From positions 1-64,000 of the forward strand of contig CAKSKU010000008.1 in assembly GCA_934465295.1 (NCBI GenBank): DNA of 64,000 nt, in the 5' to 3' direction. The notes below the pieces were generated by a model. The model was not told where the DNA came from, ran no database searches, and saw only the letters and a program-made list of their open reading frames with translations. Source of the DNA: an uncultured Oscillospiraceae bacterium. Lineage in GTDB: Bacteria; Bacillota; Clostridia; Oscillospirales; Ruminococcaceae. A program made the translations under genes and the position numbers. Of this stretch, positions 24,207 to 32,682 are shown piece after piece (the stretch's first letter is position 1; each line of letters begins with the position of its first letter).

Positions 24207-24877
24207 TTTATCTCCTCCAGAGTATAGCCCGTTCCCCGCTTGACCTTTATTTCGGCGTTCGCACCGAGGGCGGTAAGCCTTTTGCGCAGGTAGGAAATAT
24301 AGACCCAGACAGCGCCTATCTCCGCATCGGAATCGTAACCCCAAACCTTCGCCATGAGTTCATCGGACGAAAGATAGATACCCTGATTGAGCATAAGCTG
24401 TTCCATAAGGCGGTATTCAAGACGGGGGAGTGTGAACGACTGATCTCCGCAGGAAAGCTGCGACGACTGCATATTGAGCGAAAGATTTCCGCAGGTGAGG
24501 ATATCGGGGGTGAACTCCTCACGGCGGCGGAGCATCGCACGGATACGGGCAAGCAGCTCGCCCATCTCAAACGGCTTCGGGAGGTAATCGTCCGCACCTG
24601 CGTCAAGACCCTCGATCTTGTCCTCGACCTGCGACTTTGCCGTGAGAAGAAGTATCGGAGTTCGGCAGCCTTTTTTTCTAAGCTCACGCAGAACCTCAAT
24701 GCCGCTCATTTCGGGCATCATAATATCAAGGATCATACCGTCATAGCTGTCTGCAAGGGCATAATCGAGCGCATCTTTGCCGTTGTAAACAGCGTCGACA
24801 ATGTATTTGTGATAGGTGAGTATATCGGTAACGGCTTCGGACATAGCCTGCTCGTCCTCGGCATATAAAAGCTTCAT
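24203..24877 (-). CDS. OmpR/PhoB-family response regulator
   Basis: This 224-residue protein has a receiver domain (LLYAEDEQAM, phosphoacceptor Asp in MILDIMMPEMSG, Lys in LPKPFEMGEL) and a C-terminal winged helix (LPRLEYRLMEQLMLNQG, VWVYISYLRKRL, KVKRGTGYTLEE). It is the first gene of the RR-HK-rlmA operon with a promoter at 24920-24949. The target genes are not evident. Confidence 0.94.
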   Translation of the reverse strand: MKLLYAEDEQAMSEAVTDILTYHKYIVDAVYNGKDALDYALADSYDGMILDIMMPEMSGIEVLRELRKKGCRTPILLLTAKSQVEDKIEGLDAGADDYLPKPFEMGELLARIRAMLRRREEFTPDILTCGNLSLNMQSSQLSCGDQSFTLPRLEYRLMEQLMLNQGIYLSSDELMAKVWGYDSDAEIGAVWVYISYLRKRLTALGANAEIKVKRGTGYTLEEIK

Positions 24878-24919
24878 TTTTTATCATCTCCCAAAAATGA
24901 TTATAAGCGCATTTCCTTA

Positions 24920-24949
24920 ATTATACCTTAAAATTTGGGATTTTTTCAA
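24920..24949 (-). promoter_or_regulatory. Promoter of the two-component/rlmA operon
   Basis: On the minus strand TTGAAA (24949-24944), 18 bases, TATAAT (24925-24920). Confidence 0.7.
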
Positions 24950-25073
24950 GGCTTAAAAAGTAAAAAAGGGTATAGGATATGTACAGCAAAAAGAGGTATA
25001 AGATAAATCTTCGCATATCGCCTTGACTTAAACGATTTTATGTATGCCGTTTAGCAGGGATCATCAGGATTAT

Positions 25074-25454
25074 TCAAGAATTACGGTTTATCGTAGTTTC
25101 TGTTGTCACATAAAAGTTTTTATTTTCTGTTACGCTGTTTTTGTAATCTTCGCCCCAGTTCCACATAGCGTCAAGTATCGGTTTGAGGCTTTGACCCAAT
25201 TCCGTCAAGGAATATTCCACTCTTGGCGGAACTTCGGCATATACTTCTCTGTGCACAAGTCCGTTTCCTTCCATATCACGAAGTTGTGCAGTCAATACCT
25301 TTTGTGACACCGTACCGATGGATTTTTTTAGTTCACCGAAGCGCTTTGTTCCCGGCATCAAATCTCTTAATATCAGAATTTTCCACTTGTCTCCGATCAA
25401 TGTCAAGGTGGTTTCCACAGGACAAGCCGGAAGCTCTTTTGTTTTCTCGTTCAT
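25074..25454 (-). CDS. HxlR-family transcription regulator
   Basis: This 126-residue winged-helix protein has the HxlR signature: CPVETTLTLIGDKWKILILRDL, then FGELKKSIGTVSQKVLTAQLRDME and a wing containing VPPRVEYSLTELGQSL. The family often responds to aldehydes or redox stress, with Cys residues as sensors, and one Cys (residue 11) lies in the usual position before the first helix. ATG 25454 has GGAGG upstream. It is divergent from the SnoaL-like gene at 25745 and probably controls it and itself. Confidence 0.93.
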   Translation of the reverse strand: MNEKTKELPACPVETTLTLIGDKWKILILRDLMPGTKRFGELKKSIGTVSQKVLTAQLRDMEGNGLVHREVYAEVPPRVEYSLTELGQSLKPILDAMWNWGEDYKNSVTENKNFYVTTETTINRNS

Positions 25455-25486
25455 ATGATACCTCCGTCGTAGTATCTAATTGTTGT

Positions 25487-25526
25487 TTACAGTTTAATTG
25501 TAACATACAGTCCTATTTAACGTCAA
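25487..25526 (-). promoter_or_regulatory. hxlR promoter and overlapping dyad
   Basis: On the minus strand TTGACG (25526-25521), 18 bases, TACAAT (25502-25497). The palindrome TTACA-N7-TGTAA (25487-25503) covers the -10, consistent with autorepression. Confidence 0.65.
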
Positions 25527-25586
25527 GTACAACATTAAAAAATTTTTTCAGCATTTAAAACTCCGAAAACCCCTGTGTTTACGCAT

Positions 25587-25630
25587 TAGTTTCTGTTCGG
25601 TAACTTTTCAATAGTTTCTGTTTGGTAACT
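25587..25630 (+). repeat. Paired 19-bp direct repeats, probable operator
   Basis: TAGTTTCTGTTCGGTAACT (25587-25605) and TAGTTTCTGTTTGGTAACT (25612-25630) differ at one base and start 25 bp apart. Each contains AGTT-N10-AACT. They lie upstream of the SnoaL-gene -35. Confidence 0.65.
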
Positions 25631-25634
25631 ACGG

Positions 25635-25680
25635 CACAATATTGTGCGTACTTTACAATGGAAACTTGGGTGCGTATAAT
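25635..25680 (+). promoter_or_regulatory. Promoter and palindrome of the SnoaL-like gene
   Basis: TTTACA (25652-25657), 17 bases, TATAAT (25675-25680). The perfect 12-bp palindrome CACAATATTGTG (25635-25646) sits just upstream of the -35. Confidence 0.7.
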
Positions 25681-25744
25681 ATAGACAAGAGCTGAAGAGA
25701 ACGGCCGCTCCGAAGCTCAAAGTACAAACAAGGAGAAATCCATA

Positions 25745-26578
25745 ATGAACATTTTCAAGAAAATCTTTGGTAATAACCAAAATGACCAGAAAGAGGTAAT
25801 TACAATGACAAATACAGAAAAAGCTCTTGCACTTATTAACACTTTTGCCACAGGCGATACAGAAAAGGCTTCCGAGCTTCTTGAAGAAAATTACATTCAG
25901 CACAATCTCGCTTACGGCACAGGCAGGGATGCATTTGTAGGCTCTGTTTCCTACCTTGCTTCAGCTCCCGTAAAAACAACTGTAAACAACATTCGTGCTT
26001 TTGAGGACGGCGACAAAGTTTTCTTGCAGACAGTTTACAACTTTGCAGGTGCAGGCGAACAGGTTGCGTTTGACATCTTCCGATTTGACGCTGACGGTAA
26101 AATTGCCGAACATTGGGATAACCTTGCTGCAAAGGCAGAGCCGAACCCGTCAGGTCACACACAAACAGACGGAACTATGGAAATCAATGACCTTGATAAG
26201 ACAGAGACAAACCGTGAGCTCGTAAAGGATTTCCTTTACGATGTAATGCAAGGCAATCGTCCCGAAAAGACACCCGATTACTTTGACGGTGATACTTACA
26301 TTCAGCACAACACAGGTATTGCAGACGGACTTTCAGGACTTGGCACAGCACTTGAAGCACTTGGCAAGCAGGGCATTCAGATGATTTATACTACTGTTCA
26401 TCAGGTGCTTGCACAGGGCAATTATGTGCTTGCAGTCAGCGAGGGAACTTTCGGCGGAGCACCTACATCTTATTATGATTTGTGGAGAATTGAAAACGGC
26501 AAAATCGCAGAACATTGGGACGTAATGGAAACTATTGCCGATGAATCCACTTGGCAGAATCAGAACGGCAAATTCTAA
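25745..26578 (+). CDS. Tandem SnoaL/NTF2-like domain protein
   Basis: This 277-residue protein contains two related SnoaL-like alpha+beta units. Unit one (about 20-135) holds ENYIQHNLAYGTGRDAFVG, then FDIFRFDADGKIAEHWDNL. Unit two (about 155-277) holds DTYIQHNTGIADGLSGL, then YDLWRIENGKIAEHWDVME. Both keep the YIQHN and KIAEHWD motifs that line the pocket in this fold. Relatives are uncharacterised, some annotated as predicted SnoaL-like aldol-condensation proteins. Divergence from an HxlR regulator suggests a role in a stress or detoxification response (inference). AAGGAG precedes ATG 25745. A second in-frame ATG at 25805, at MTNTEKALAL, is a possible alternative start. Confidence 0.85.
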   Translation: MNIFKKIFGNNQNDQKEVITMTNTEKALALINTFATGDTEKASELLEENYIQHNLAYGTGRDAFVGSVSYLASAPVKTTVNNIRAFEDGDKVFLQTVYNFAGAGEQVAFDIFRFDADGKIAEHWDNLAAKAEPNPSGHTQTDGTMEINDLDKTETNRELVKDFLYDVMQGNRPEKTPDYFDGDTYIQHNTGIADGLSGLGTALEALGKQGIQMIYTTVHQVLAQGNYVLAVSEGTFGGAPTSYYDLWRIENGKIAEHWDVMETIADESTWQNQNGKF

Positions 26579-26586
26579 TGAGAGCG

Positions 26587-26618
26587 AAAGTCACGCAAGC
26601 CCATTCTTGCGTGACTTT
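26587..26618. terminator. Bidirectional terminator
   Basis: AAAGTCACGCAAG (26587-26599) pairs perfectly with CTTGCGTGACTTT (26606-26618) between convergent genes. Confidence 0.85.
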
Positions 26619-26652
26619 ATGCCTTTAGTGATGTCAATCACTTTTAAAAATT

Positions 26653-28536
26653 TTACAGTTTTGAAACTCTTAACGCACGGATAGCGTTGAGGACTGCGAG
26701 TATCATTACACCAACATCGGCGAAGATAGCGAGCCACATATTTGCGATACCGACAGCCGTGAGTGCAAGGCAGGCAAACTTTATAACGAGTGAGAAAATA
26801 ATATTCTGATATACGATGCCGATACATTTTCTCGAAATTTTGATAGCCTTTGCGATCTTGAGCGGATCATCGTCCATAAGCACGATGTCAGCGGCTTCGA
26901 TAGCTGCGTCCGAACCCATTGCGCCCATTGCGATGCCGATATCTGCTCTCATAAGAACGGGAGCATCGTTGATGCCGTCACCGACAAATGCAAGCTTTTC
27001 CTTTTCGCCCTTTTGTTTGAGAAGCTCTTCGACCTTTGTTACCTTATCGGCAGGGAGAAGATCGCTGTGGAATTCGTCAACGCCGAGCGACTTTGCGGCT
27101 TTTTCGGCAGCCGTTCTGCGGTCGCCTGTGAGCATAATGGTTTTCTTTATGCCGAGCTTTTTAAGAGCGGCGATAGCCTCTGCGGAGTGCGGCTTTTCAC
27201 GGTCGGAAATGACGATATGACCTGCATATTCGTCATTCACTGCAACGTGAAGTATCGTTCCGACACTGTGACATTCCATATATTCGATGCCGAGCTTTTT
27301 CATAAGCTTGATGTTGCCGACAGCGACCTTATCGCCGTCAACAACAGCCGTGATGCCGCAGCCGCTTATTTCCTCAATATCGTCAACTCTGTTTCGGTCG
27401 GGTTCTTTTCCGTAAGCTTTCCGTAGGCTCTTGCTGATAGGGTGGGAAGAGGAACATTCCGCAAGTGCCGCATATTCGAGAAGCTTGGCTTTGTCAATAG
27501 TGTTATGGTGATAGTCGGTCACTTCAAAAACGCCCTCTGTGAGAGTACCCGTTTTATCGAAGACAATATATTTCGTCTGTGAGAGTGCTTCAAGGTAGTT
27601 TGAACCCTTGATAAGAACGCCCTCGTGGCTCGAACCGCCTATTCCTGCAAAGAAGCTCAGAGGAATACTGATAACGAGTGCGCACGGGCAGCTTACAACG
27701 AGGAATGTGAGCGCTCTGTAGAGCCATTCAGACCAGTTTGAACCACTGCCCGAGATGAGTCCGATTATCGGAGGTATTACTGCGAGTGCGAGTGCGCCGA
27801 AGCATACCGCAGGAGTGTATATTCTTGCGAAACGGGAGATAAATTCTTCCGATCTTGATTTGTTGGAGCTTGAATTTTCCACAAGGTCAAGTATCTTTGA
27901 AACGGTGGATTCGCCGAATTCCTTGGTCGTCTGTATTTTCAGAACGCCCGAAAGGTTGATGCAGCCGCTTACGATCTCATCGCCCTCGTGAACGTCACGG
28001 GGAACGCTTTCGCCCGTGAGTGCGCTTGTGTTAAGGCTGGAGCTGCCCTCGTGGACAACGCCGTCTATCGGAACTTTTTCGCCCGGCTGAACAACGATGA
28101 TGCTTCCGACAGCTACTTCATCGGGGGAAACCTGTTCAAGCTTGCCGTCCTGCTCGATATTCGCATAGTCGGGGCGGATATCCATAAGCTCGGAAATGTT
28201 TTTGCGGCTCTTTCCAACGGCAATGCTCTGGAAAAGCTCGCCCGTCTGATAGAATACCATTACGGAGAGAGCTTCGGCATAGTCGCCGCTCTTCGTGTAG
28301 ATAGCAAGTGCGAATGCACCGACAGTTGCGACTGCCATAAGAAAATTCTCATCGAACGGTCTGCCGTTTTTTATTCCGAGAAAGGCTTTGCGCAGGATAT
28401 CATATCCGATAAGAATATATGCTGCGAAGTACAGCAGGAATCTGACAACGCCCTGAACGGGGAGAAAATGATATATGACCAGCAATGCAGCGCATACGAT
28501 TATTCTGGCGAGCATTATCTTTTGTTTCTTTTTCAT
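26653..28536 (-). CDS. Heavy-metal-translocating P1B-type ATPase
   Basis: This 627-residue ATPase has membrane helices in the order typical of P1B pumps, an actuator TGES motif (SALTGESVP), the metal-binding CPCALVIS in the membrane, phosphorylation site DKTGTLTEG, the HP motif (CSSSHPISKS) and the hinge GDGINDAPVL. CPC plus overall similarity points to the Zn2+/Cd2+/Pb2+-type (ZntA/CadA) group. It lacks its own N-terminal metal-binding domain, which is supplied as a separate protein by the gene just upstream (28579-28797). An ArsR-type regulator is divergent. It should export toxic divalent metals across the membrane. Confidence 0.93.
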   Translation of the reverse strand: MKKKQKIMLARIIVCAALLVIYHFLPVQGVVRFLLYFAAYILIGYDILRKAFLGIKNGRPFDENFLMAVATVGAFALAIYTKSGDYAEALSVMVFYQTGELFQSIAVGKSRKNISELMDIRPDYANIEQDGKLEQVSPDEVAVGSIIVVQPGEKVPIDGVVHEGSSSLNTSALTGESVPRDVHEGDEIVSGCINLSGVLKIQTTKEFGESTVSKILDLVENSSSNKSRSEEFISRFARIYTPAVCFGALALAVIPPIIGLISGSGSNWSEWLYRALTFLVVSCPCALVISIPLSFFAGIGGSSHEGVLIKGSNYLEALSQTKYIVFDKTGTLTEGVFEVTDYHHNTIDKAKLLEYAALAECSSSHPISKSLRKAYGKEPDRNRVDDIEEISGCGITAVVDGDKVAVGNIKLMKKLGIEYMECHSVGTILHVAVNDEYAGHIVISDREKPHSAEAIAALKKLGIKKTIMLTGDRRTAAEKAAKSLGVDEFHSDLLPADKVTKVEELLKQKGEKEKLAFVGDGINDAPVLMRADIGIAMGAMGSDAAIEAADIVLMDDDPLKIAKAIKISRKCIGIVYQNIIFSLVIKFACLALTAVGIANMWLAIFADVGVMILAVLNAIRALRVSKL

Positions 28537-28578
28537 AGCAAGCTCCGCATTTCAAAGTGAAGCGGAATTCCTCCCTTT

Positions 28579-28797
28579 TTATATTTCTATCTCGCAGTCG
28601 GGTTCAACCTTTTTGCAAGCCTTAAGTACAGCCTTCATAACGGTCTTGGGGTCGCTTCCCTCCGCAAAATCAACGGTCATCTTCTGTGTCATGAAATTAA
28701 CGGCAGCCTTTGCAACGCCCTCAACCTTGTTTGCAGCTTCTTCCATAAGGTTTGCGCAGTTTGCACAGTCAACCTCGATCTCATATGTTTTTTTCAT
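28579..28797 (-). CDS. Stand-alone heavy-metal-associated (HMA) protein
   Basis: This 72-residue ferredoxin-like HMA domain has the metal site VDCANCANLMEEAANKVEG (CxxC) and the usual beta-alpha-beta order (KAAVNFMTQKMTVDF). It acts as a metallochaperone or regulatory metal-binding domain for the P-type ATPase encoded 42 bases downstream. ATG 28797, with GAAAGGGAATG upstream, gives MKKTYEIEV and is preferred to the opening at 28815. Confidence 0.92.
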   Translation of the reverse strand: MKKTYEIEVDCANCANLMEEAANKVEGVAKAAVNFMTQKMTVDFAEGSDPKTVMKAVLKACKKVEPDCEIEI

Positions 28798-28838
28798 AGT
28801 ATCATTCCCTTTCAAAACTATATTATTGGTTTCAATTA

Positions 28839-28880
28839 AACGATTAAATAATTGACGAATCGTTCTGTTTGTAGTATAAT
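28839..28880 (+). promoter_or_regulatory. Promoter and operator of the ArsR-AraC regulator
   Basis: TTGACG (28852-28857), 17 bases, TATAAT (28875-28880). The inverted repeat AACGATT-N12-AATCGTT (28839-28864) spans the -35, in the position expected for an ArsR/SmtB operator. It could also repress the divergent pump genes. Confidence 0.75.
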
Positions 28881-28963
28881 ATATTCAAGATATATAGTCA
28901 ACGGAAAAGCATTGATTTTTACCGCTTGGGCGAAATTAATTTCCAAAAAGGAGAGAATGTGCT

Positions 28964-29698
28964 GTGTCGGGTTTTGAGCTTCCGCATTTTCATGATGAAA
29001 ACGAGTCTGCCGAAAGACTGTGTTCGCATATCGGAGAAACAGAGGGTTTCAGCGAGGTTGCAGACGTTTTTTCGCAGCTTTCCGATATAACGAGAGTGAG
29101 AATTTTCTGGCTTTTGTGCCACTGTGAAGAGTGCGTGATGAACATTTCGGCAATGGTCGGAATGTCAAGTCCTGCCGTTTCGCATCATCTGAAATGCCTG
29201 AAGCAGAGCGGACTGCTTGTCTGCCGCAGGAGCAACAAAGAGGTCTACTACAAAGCTGCAGACAGCGAGGAATGTCGGCTTCTTCACATAATGATAGAAA
29301 AAATGCTCGAGATGAAGTGTCCCGACGATCTGTCCGACGACGGCTGCGCTCACAATGAGGCGTGCGGAGGCTTCACCGAGGAGCAGGTCGAGACAGCCCA
29401 CAAGGTACACGAATATCTGACTGCGCACATAAACGAACGGCATACTATCGAGTCGCTCTCACGCAAATTCCTTATCAACCAGACAACGCTCAAAAACGTG
29501 TTCCGTGCGGTCTACGGAAACTCGGTAGCTTCGCACATAAAGGAGCATCGAATGGAGGAAGCGGCGAAGCTTCTTTCCGAGGGAAGGCTCTCCATTGCGG
29601 AGGTTTCAAGCCGTGTCGGCTACGAAAGCCAGAGCAAATTCACCGCCGCATTCAAGGCTGCCTACGGTGTCCTTCCGACCGAGTATAAGAATAAATAA
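28964..29698 (+). CDS. ArsR-AraC fusion metal regulator
   Basis: This 244-residue protein joins two DNA-binding domains. Residues 30-115 form an ArsR/SmtB winged helix (FSQLSDITRVRIFWLLCHCEECVMNIS, seen as separate motifs, and SPAVSHHLKCLKQSGLV-like text) with a CxCxxC cluster at the usual alpha-3 metal site. After a Cys/His-containing linker, residues 145-244 form an AraC-type double helix-turn-helix (HTIESLSRKFLINQTTLKNV, then LSIAEVSSRVGYESQSKFT and FKAAYGVLPTEY). The start is GTG with AAAAGGAGAGA nine bases before. It is divergent from the HMA/P-ATPase operon and is presumably its metal-responsive regulator. Whether the AraC half activates is unknown. Confidence 0.9.
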   Translation: MSGFELPHFHDENESAERLCSHIGETEGFSEVADVFSQLSDITRVRIFWLLCHCEECVMNISAMVGMSSPAVSHHLKCLKQSGLLVCRRSNKEVYYKAADSEECRLLHIMIEKMLEMKCPDDLSDDGCAHNEACGGFTEEQVETAHKVHEYLTAHINERHTIESLSRKFLINQTTLKNVFRAVYGNSVASHIKEHRMEEAAKLLSEGRLSIAEVSSRVGYESQSKFTAAFKAAYGVLPTEYKNK

Positions 29699-29704
29699 TA
29701 TGCC

Positions 29705-29740
29705 GCTCCCGAGAGCTTTTCCTTTTGGGAGCACTTTTTG
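29705..29740 (+). terminator. Terminator of the ArsR-AraC gene
   Basis: GCTCCC (29705-29710) pairs with GGGAGC (29727-29732), followed by ACTTTTTG. Confidence 0.7.
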
Positions 29741-29823
29741 CGTAAGCTCAGCACCCATTTGTAAGTATTGTTTAAAGCAAATATAAACTTTTTCCGCATT
29801 ATGCCGAAGCAATTGTTATTTTA

Positions 29824-29853
29824 TTGACTAACGGCGCAATAATGATGTATAAT
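29824..29853 (+). promoter_or_regulatory. Promoter of the purine permease-apt operon
   Basis: TTGACT (29824-29829), 18 bases, TATAAT (29848-29853). The leader is too short for a purine riboswitch. Confidence 0.75.
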
Positions 29854-29897
29854 TATAATATAAAATACGGCAAAATGAAAATAAAGGAGTGGGGTCA

Positions 29898-31256
29898 ATG
29901 CTTGAAAAGCTTTTTAAATTAAAACAAAACAACACAACGGTCAGAACAGAGATCGCAGCGGGCGTTACAACTTTCGTCACGATGGCGTATATACTTGCGG
30001 TCAACCCGAATATCCTGTCCGCAGCAGGTATGGACAGCACGGCTGTACTGCTTGCGACCTGTCTGGCGTCCTTCCTCGGAACATTCGTTATGGCACTTGC
30101 GGCTAATCTTCCGTTTGCGCTTTCGGCAGGAATGGGTCTTAATGCGTACTTCGCCTATACGGTCTGCGGAATTATGGGATATTCGTGGCAGGTCGCACTG
30201 CTTGCGGTGTTTATCGAGGGCATCATCTTTATAATCCTTTCGCTGACAAAGGTCCGTGAGAGTATTTTCAATTGTATTCCGCTTCAGCTCAAACGTGCAG
30301 TATCGGTCGGAATAGGTCTTTTTATTGCATTCATCGGCTTGCAGAACGCAGGACTTTCCGTTGACTCCGCAACGCTCGTATCGCTCGTTGATTTTCGTGA
30401 GAACTTTACGACTTCGGGTATATGCGCACTGCTTGTCGTTATAGGTCTGATGATAACAGCCGTGCTTTATATCAAAAAAGTCAAGGGTTCAATACTTATC
30501 GGCGTTTTCGGAACATGGGCACTCGGAATGATATGTCAGCTCATTGGCATCTATGTTCCCGACGGAGTGAGCTATTTCTCGCTGTTTCCGACATTTGCAA
30601 TGACCGATTTCTCCAAGCTCGGCGAAACATTCGGACAGTGCTTCAATGTTGATTTCAGCTCGGTCGGCATCTTCAACTTCATCGCAGTTATCTTCTCGTT
30701 CCTTTTCGTTGACCTTTTCGATACGCTCGGAACGATAATCGGCGTAAGTACAAAGGCAAATATGCTCGACAAGGACGGCAAGCTCCCTGCAATAAAGCCT
30801 GCACTTATGGCGGACGCAGTTGCGACCTCGGCAGGCGCAGTTTTCGGAACCTCCACCACAACGACCTTTGTTGAATCCTCGGCAGGCGTTGCGGCAGGCG
30901 GCAGAACGGGTCTTACAGCACTCACAACATCGGTGCTTTTCCTGCTTTCGATGTTCCTTGCACCTATTTTTATCGCTATCCCGTCCTTTGCGACCGCACC
31001 TGCGCTCATAATTGTCGGCTTCCTTATGTTCTCCACGATCACGGAGATAAAAATGGACGAAGAAAACTTCACTTCCGCTATCCCTGCATACCTCTGCGTA
31101 CTTGCAATGCCGCTTTTTTACAGCATTTCCGAGGGCATCTCCATCGGCATCATCTCCTATGTCATTCTCAACCTCGTCTGCGGAAAAGCGAAGCAGATAA
31201 ATCCGCTTATGTATGTGCTTGCGGTGCTGTTCGTGCTGAAATATATATTCCTTTAA
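29898..31256 (+). CDS. NCS2-family purine permease (AzgA/PbuG type)
   Basis: This 452-residue membrane protein of some 12-14 helices matches the AzgA/PbuG guanine-hypoxanthine-adenine group of NCS2 transporters: TVRTEIAAGVTTFVTMAYILAVNP, GMGLNAYFAYTV, FVDLFDTLGTIIGVSTKA, GTSTTTTFVESSAGVAAGGRTGLTA, each read as separate signatures. It should import purine bases using a cation gradient. ATG 29898 lies eight bases after AAAGGAG, and the GTG at 29889 overlaps that ribosome site and is rejected. It is co-transcribed with apt, which starts 18 bases later, so the pair takes up and salvages purines. Confidence 0.93.
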   Translation: MLEKLFKLKQNNTTVRTEIAAGVTTFVTMAYILAVNPNILSAAGMDSTAVLLATCLASFLGTFVMALAANLPFALSAGMGLNAYFAYTVCGIMGYSWQVALLAVFIEGIIFIILSLTKVRESIFNCIPLQLKRAVSVGIGLFIAFIGLQNAGLSVDSATLVSLVDFRENFTTSGICALLVVIGLMITAVLYIKKVKGSILIGVFGTWALGMICQLIGIYVPDGVSYFSLFPTFAMTDFSKLGETFGQCFNVDFSSVGIFNFIAVIFSFLFVDLFDTLGTIIGVSTKANMLDKDGKLPAIKPALMADAVATSAGAVFGTSTTTTFVESSAGVAAGGRTGLTALTTSVLFLLSMFLAPIFIAIPSFATAPALIIVGFLMFSTITEIKMDEENFTSAIPAYLCVLAMPLFYSISEGISIGIISYVILNLVCGKAKQINPLMYVLAVLFVLKYIFL

Positions 31257-31274
31257 TGTACGGGAGGGTCTTAA

Positions 31275-31799
31275 TTGGAAGAACTTAAAAAATATATAAC
31301 GAATATCCCCGATTTCCCTGCAAAGGGCATAATTTTCCGTGATGTGACATCGCTTTTGCAGAGCGGAGAAGGCTTTTCGGCGGCTGTCGATGAAATGCTG
31401 AAACAGCTTGACGATATCAAGTTCGATGCTGTTCTCGGGCTGGAAGCAAGAGGTTTTCTGTTCGGCGCACCCATTGCTTATGCGAAGAAAAAGAGCTTCG
31501 TCCCCGTCCGCAAAAAGGGCAAGCTCCCGAGAGCGACAGTTTCCGCAGAGTATGAGCTTGAATACGGAAAAGCCGAGGTCGAGATCCACACCGACTCGCT
31601 GAAAAAGGGCGATAAAGTCGTGATAATCGACGATCTTGTCGCAACGGGCGGCACTCTTGAAGCGGCGGCAAGACTTGCCGAACAGCTCGGCGCAGAGGTC
31701 GTCAGAATAGTCTGCCTTATCGAGCTTACCGACTTAAAGGGCAGAGAAAAGCTCCAAAAATACGATGTCCGTTCGATAGTTACCTACGAGGGCGAATAA
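31275..31799 (+). CDS. apt: Adenine phosphoribosyltransferase
   Basis: This 174-residue enzyme converts adenine and PRPP to AMP and pyrophosphate. It has IPDFPAKGIIFRDVTSLL near the N-terminus, GLEARGFLFGAPIAYA and the PRPP-binding motif VVIIDDLVATGGTL. Length and order are standard for bacterial Apt. The start is TTG with GGGAGG eight bases before, which gives the usual MEELKKYI. It follows the purine permease in the same operon. Confidence 0.95.
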   Translation: MEELKKYITNIPDFPAKGIIFRDVTSLLQSGEGFSAAVDEMLKQLDDIKFDAVLGLEARGFLFGAPIAYAKKKSFVPVRKKGKLPRATVSAEYELEYGKAEVEIHTDSLKKGDKVVIIDDLVATGGTLEAAARLAEQLGAEVVRIVCLIELTDLKGREKLQKYDVRSIVTYEGE

Positions 31800-31801
31800 T
31801 A

Positions 31802-31841
31802 AAAAGTGTTTCCGAGGTTCGTGTACTTCGGAAACACTTTT
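31802..31841. terminator. Bidirectional terminator after apt
   Basis: AAAAGTGTTTCCGA (31802-31815) pairs with the complementary TCGGAAACACTTTT (31828-31841), followed by TTT. It also faces the convergent hydrolase gene. Confidence 0.88.
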
Positions 31842-32639
31842 TTATTTATATAATTCAGTTCTTCTCAGTTGAGTATAAGGTCGGCTGTTTCTGACCTCTG
31901 CCGAGCGTTTCATATCGATCTCGGCATAAAGAATTTCTTCCTTGTCGGAAGCCTTTGCTATGACCTCGCCATTAGCACCGACAACTATCGATTCGCCCGA
32001 AAAGTTCATTTCACCCTCCGTGCCGACACGGTTGCACATTGCTATCGCAACGCTGTTCTGGAACGCCTGCACACGAAGCTCCCACTCGAACATTTCGGAC
32101 GGCTCGGCTTTTGTGTTCACGGTCGGGATAAGTATAAGATCAGCGCCCATTAAAGCTTCGGTGCGGATACTTTCGGGATAGTGCCTGTCGAAGCAGACAA
32201 CAATGCCGATCCTGCCGTACTCCGTATCAAACACTTTGAACCCGTCGTCGGACGGAGTGTAATAATCCTGCTCGAAAAATTTGTCGGCCTGCGCAACGTG
32301 TACCATTTTCTGTATGCCCCTGACCGAGCCGTCCTTTCCGATAAGAATACTTGCATCGTAAGCCTTGCCGTTTTCGTTAAGATAGATATTCGGTACTGCT
32401 ATAACGCTGTTCTCACGGCAGGTATCGCAGAATGACTTTACTGTTGCGGAATCAAGCGTAGTTTCGTATCGTTTTACGTCCTGCTTTTGATACTGCGGAA
32501 AGAATTCCGTCAGCTGAACTTCGGGGAACAAAACAAGCTCCGCACCGTGTTCCGCCGCTGTTTTTATCGAGCGGATACTCTTTTCAAGGTTTGAAGCAAT
32601 ATCTTCCGAGTTAGACATCTGTATAAGAGCTATGTGCAT
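31842..32639 (-). CDS. Nitrilase-superfamily carbon-nitrogen hydrolase
   Basis: This 265-residue enzyme has the superfamily triad E40 (LVLFPEVQ), K111 (KMVHVAQADKFFE) and C149 (IVVCFDRHYPES). It most resembles the N-carbamoylputrescine amidase/beta-ureidopropionase-like branch, which hydrolyses amides or carbamoyl groups in polyamine or pyrimidine metabolism. The substrate cannot be fixed from sequence alone. It is transcribed alone, convergent to apt, and a MITE-like repeat lies 43 bases upstream of its start. Confidence 0.87.
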   Translation of the reverse strand: MHIALIQMSNSEDIASNLEKSIRSIKTAAEHGAELVLFPEVQLTEFFPQYQKQDVKRYETTLDSATVKSFCDTCRENSVIAVPNIYLNENGKAYDASILIGKDGSVRGIQKMVHVAQADKFFEQDYYTPSDDGFKVFDTEYGRIGIVVCFDRHYPESIRTEALMGADLILIPTVNTKAEPSEMFEWELRVQAFQNSVAIAMCNRVGTEGEMNFSGESIVVGANGEVIAKASDKEEILYAEIDMKRSAEVRNSRPYTQLRRTELYK

Positions 32640-32682
32640 TTTTTACCTCATTTTTTTTTGCCTTATAACGGCTTTTATTTTA

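Noticed and set aside
30489..31589. 366-residue minus-strand frame
   Set aside because: It is antisense to the purine permease and apt, rich in Cys/Arg/Glu as expected for a mirrored coding frame.
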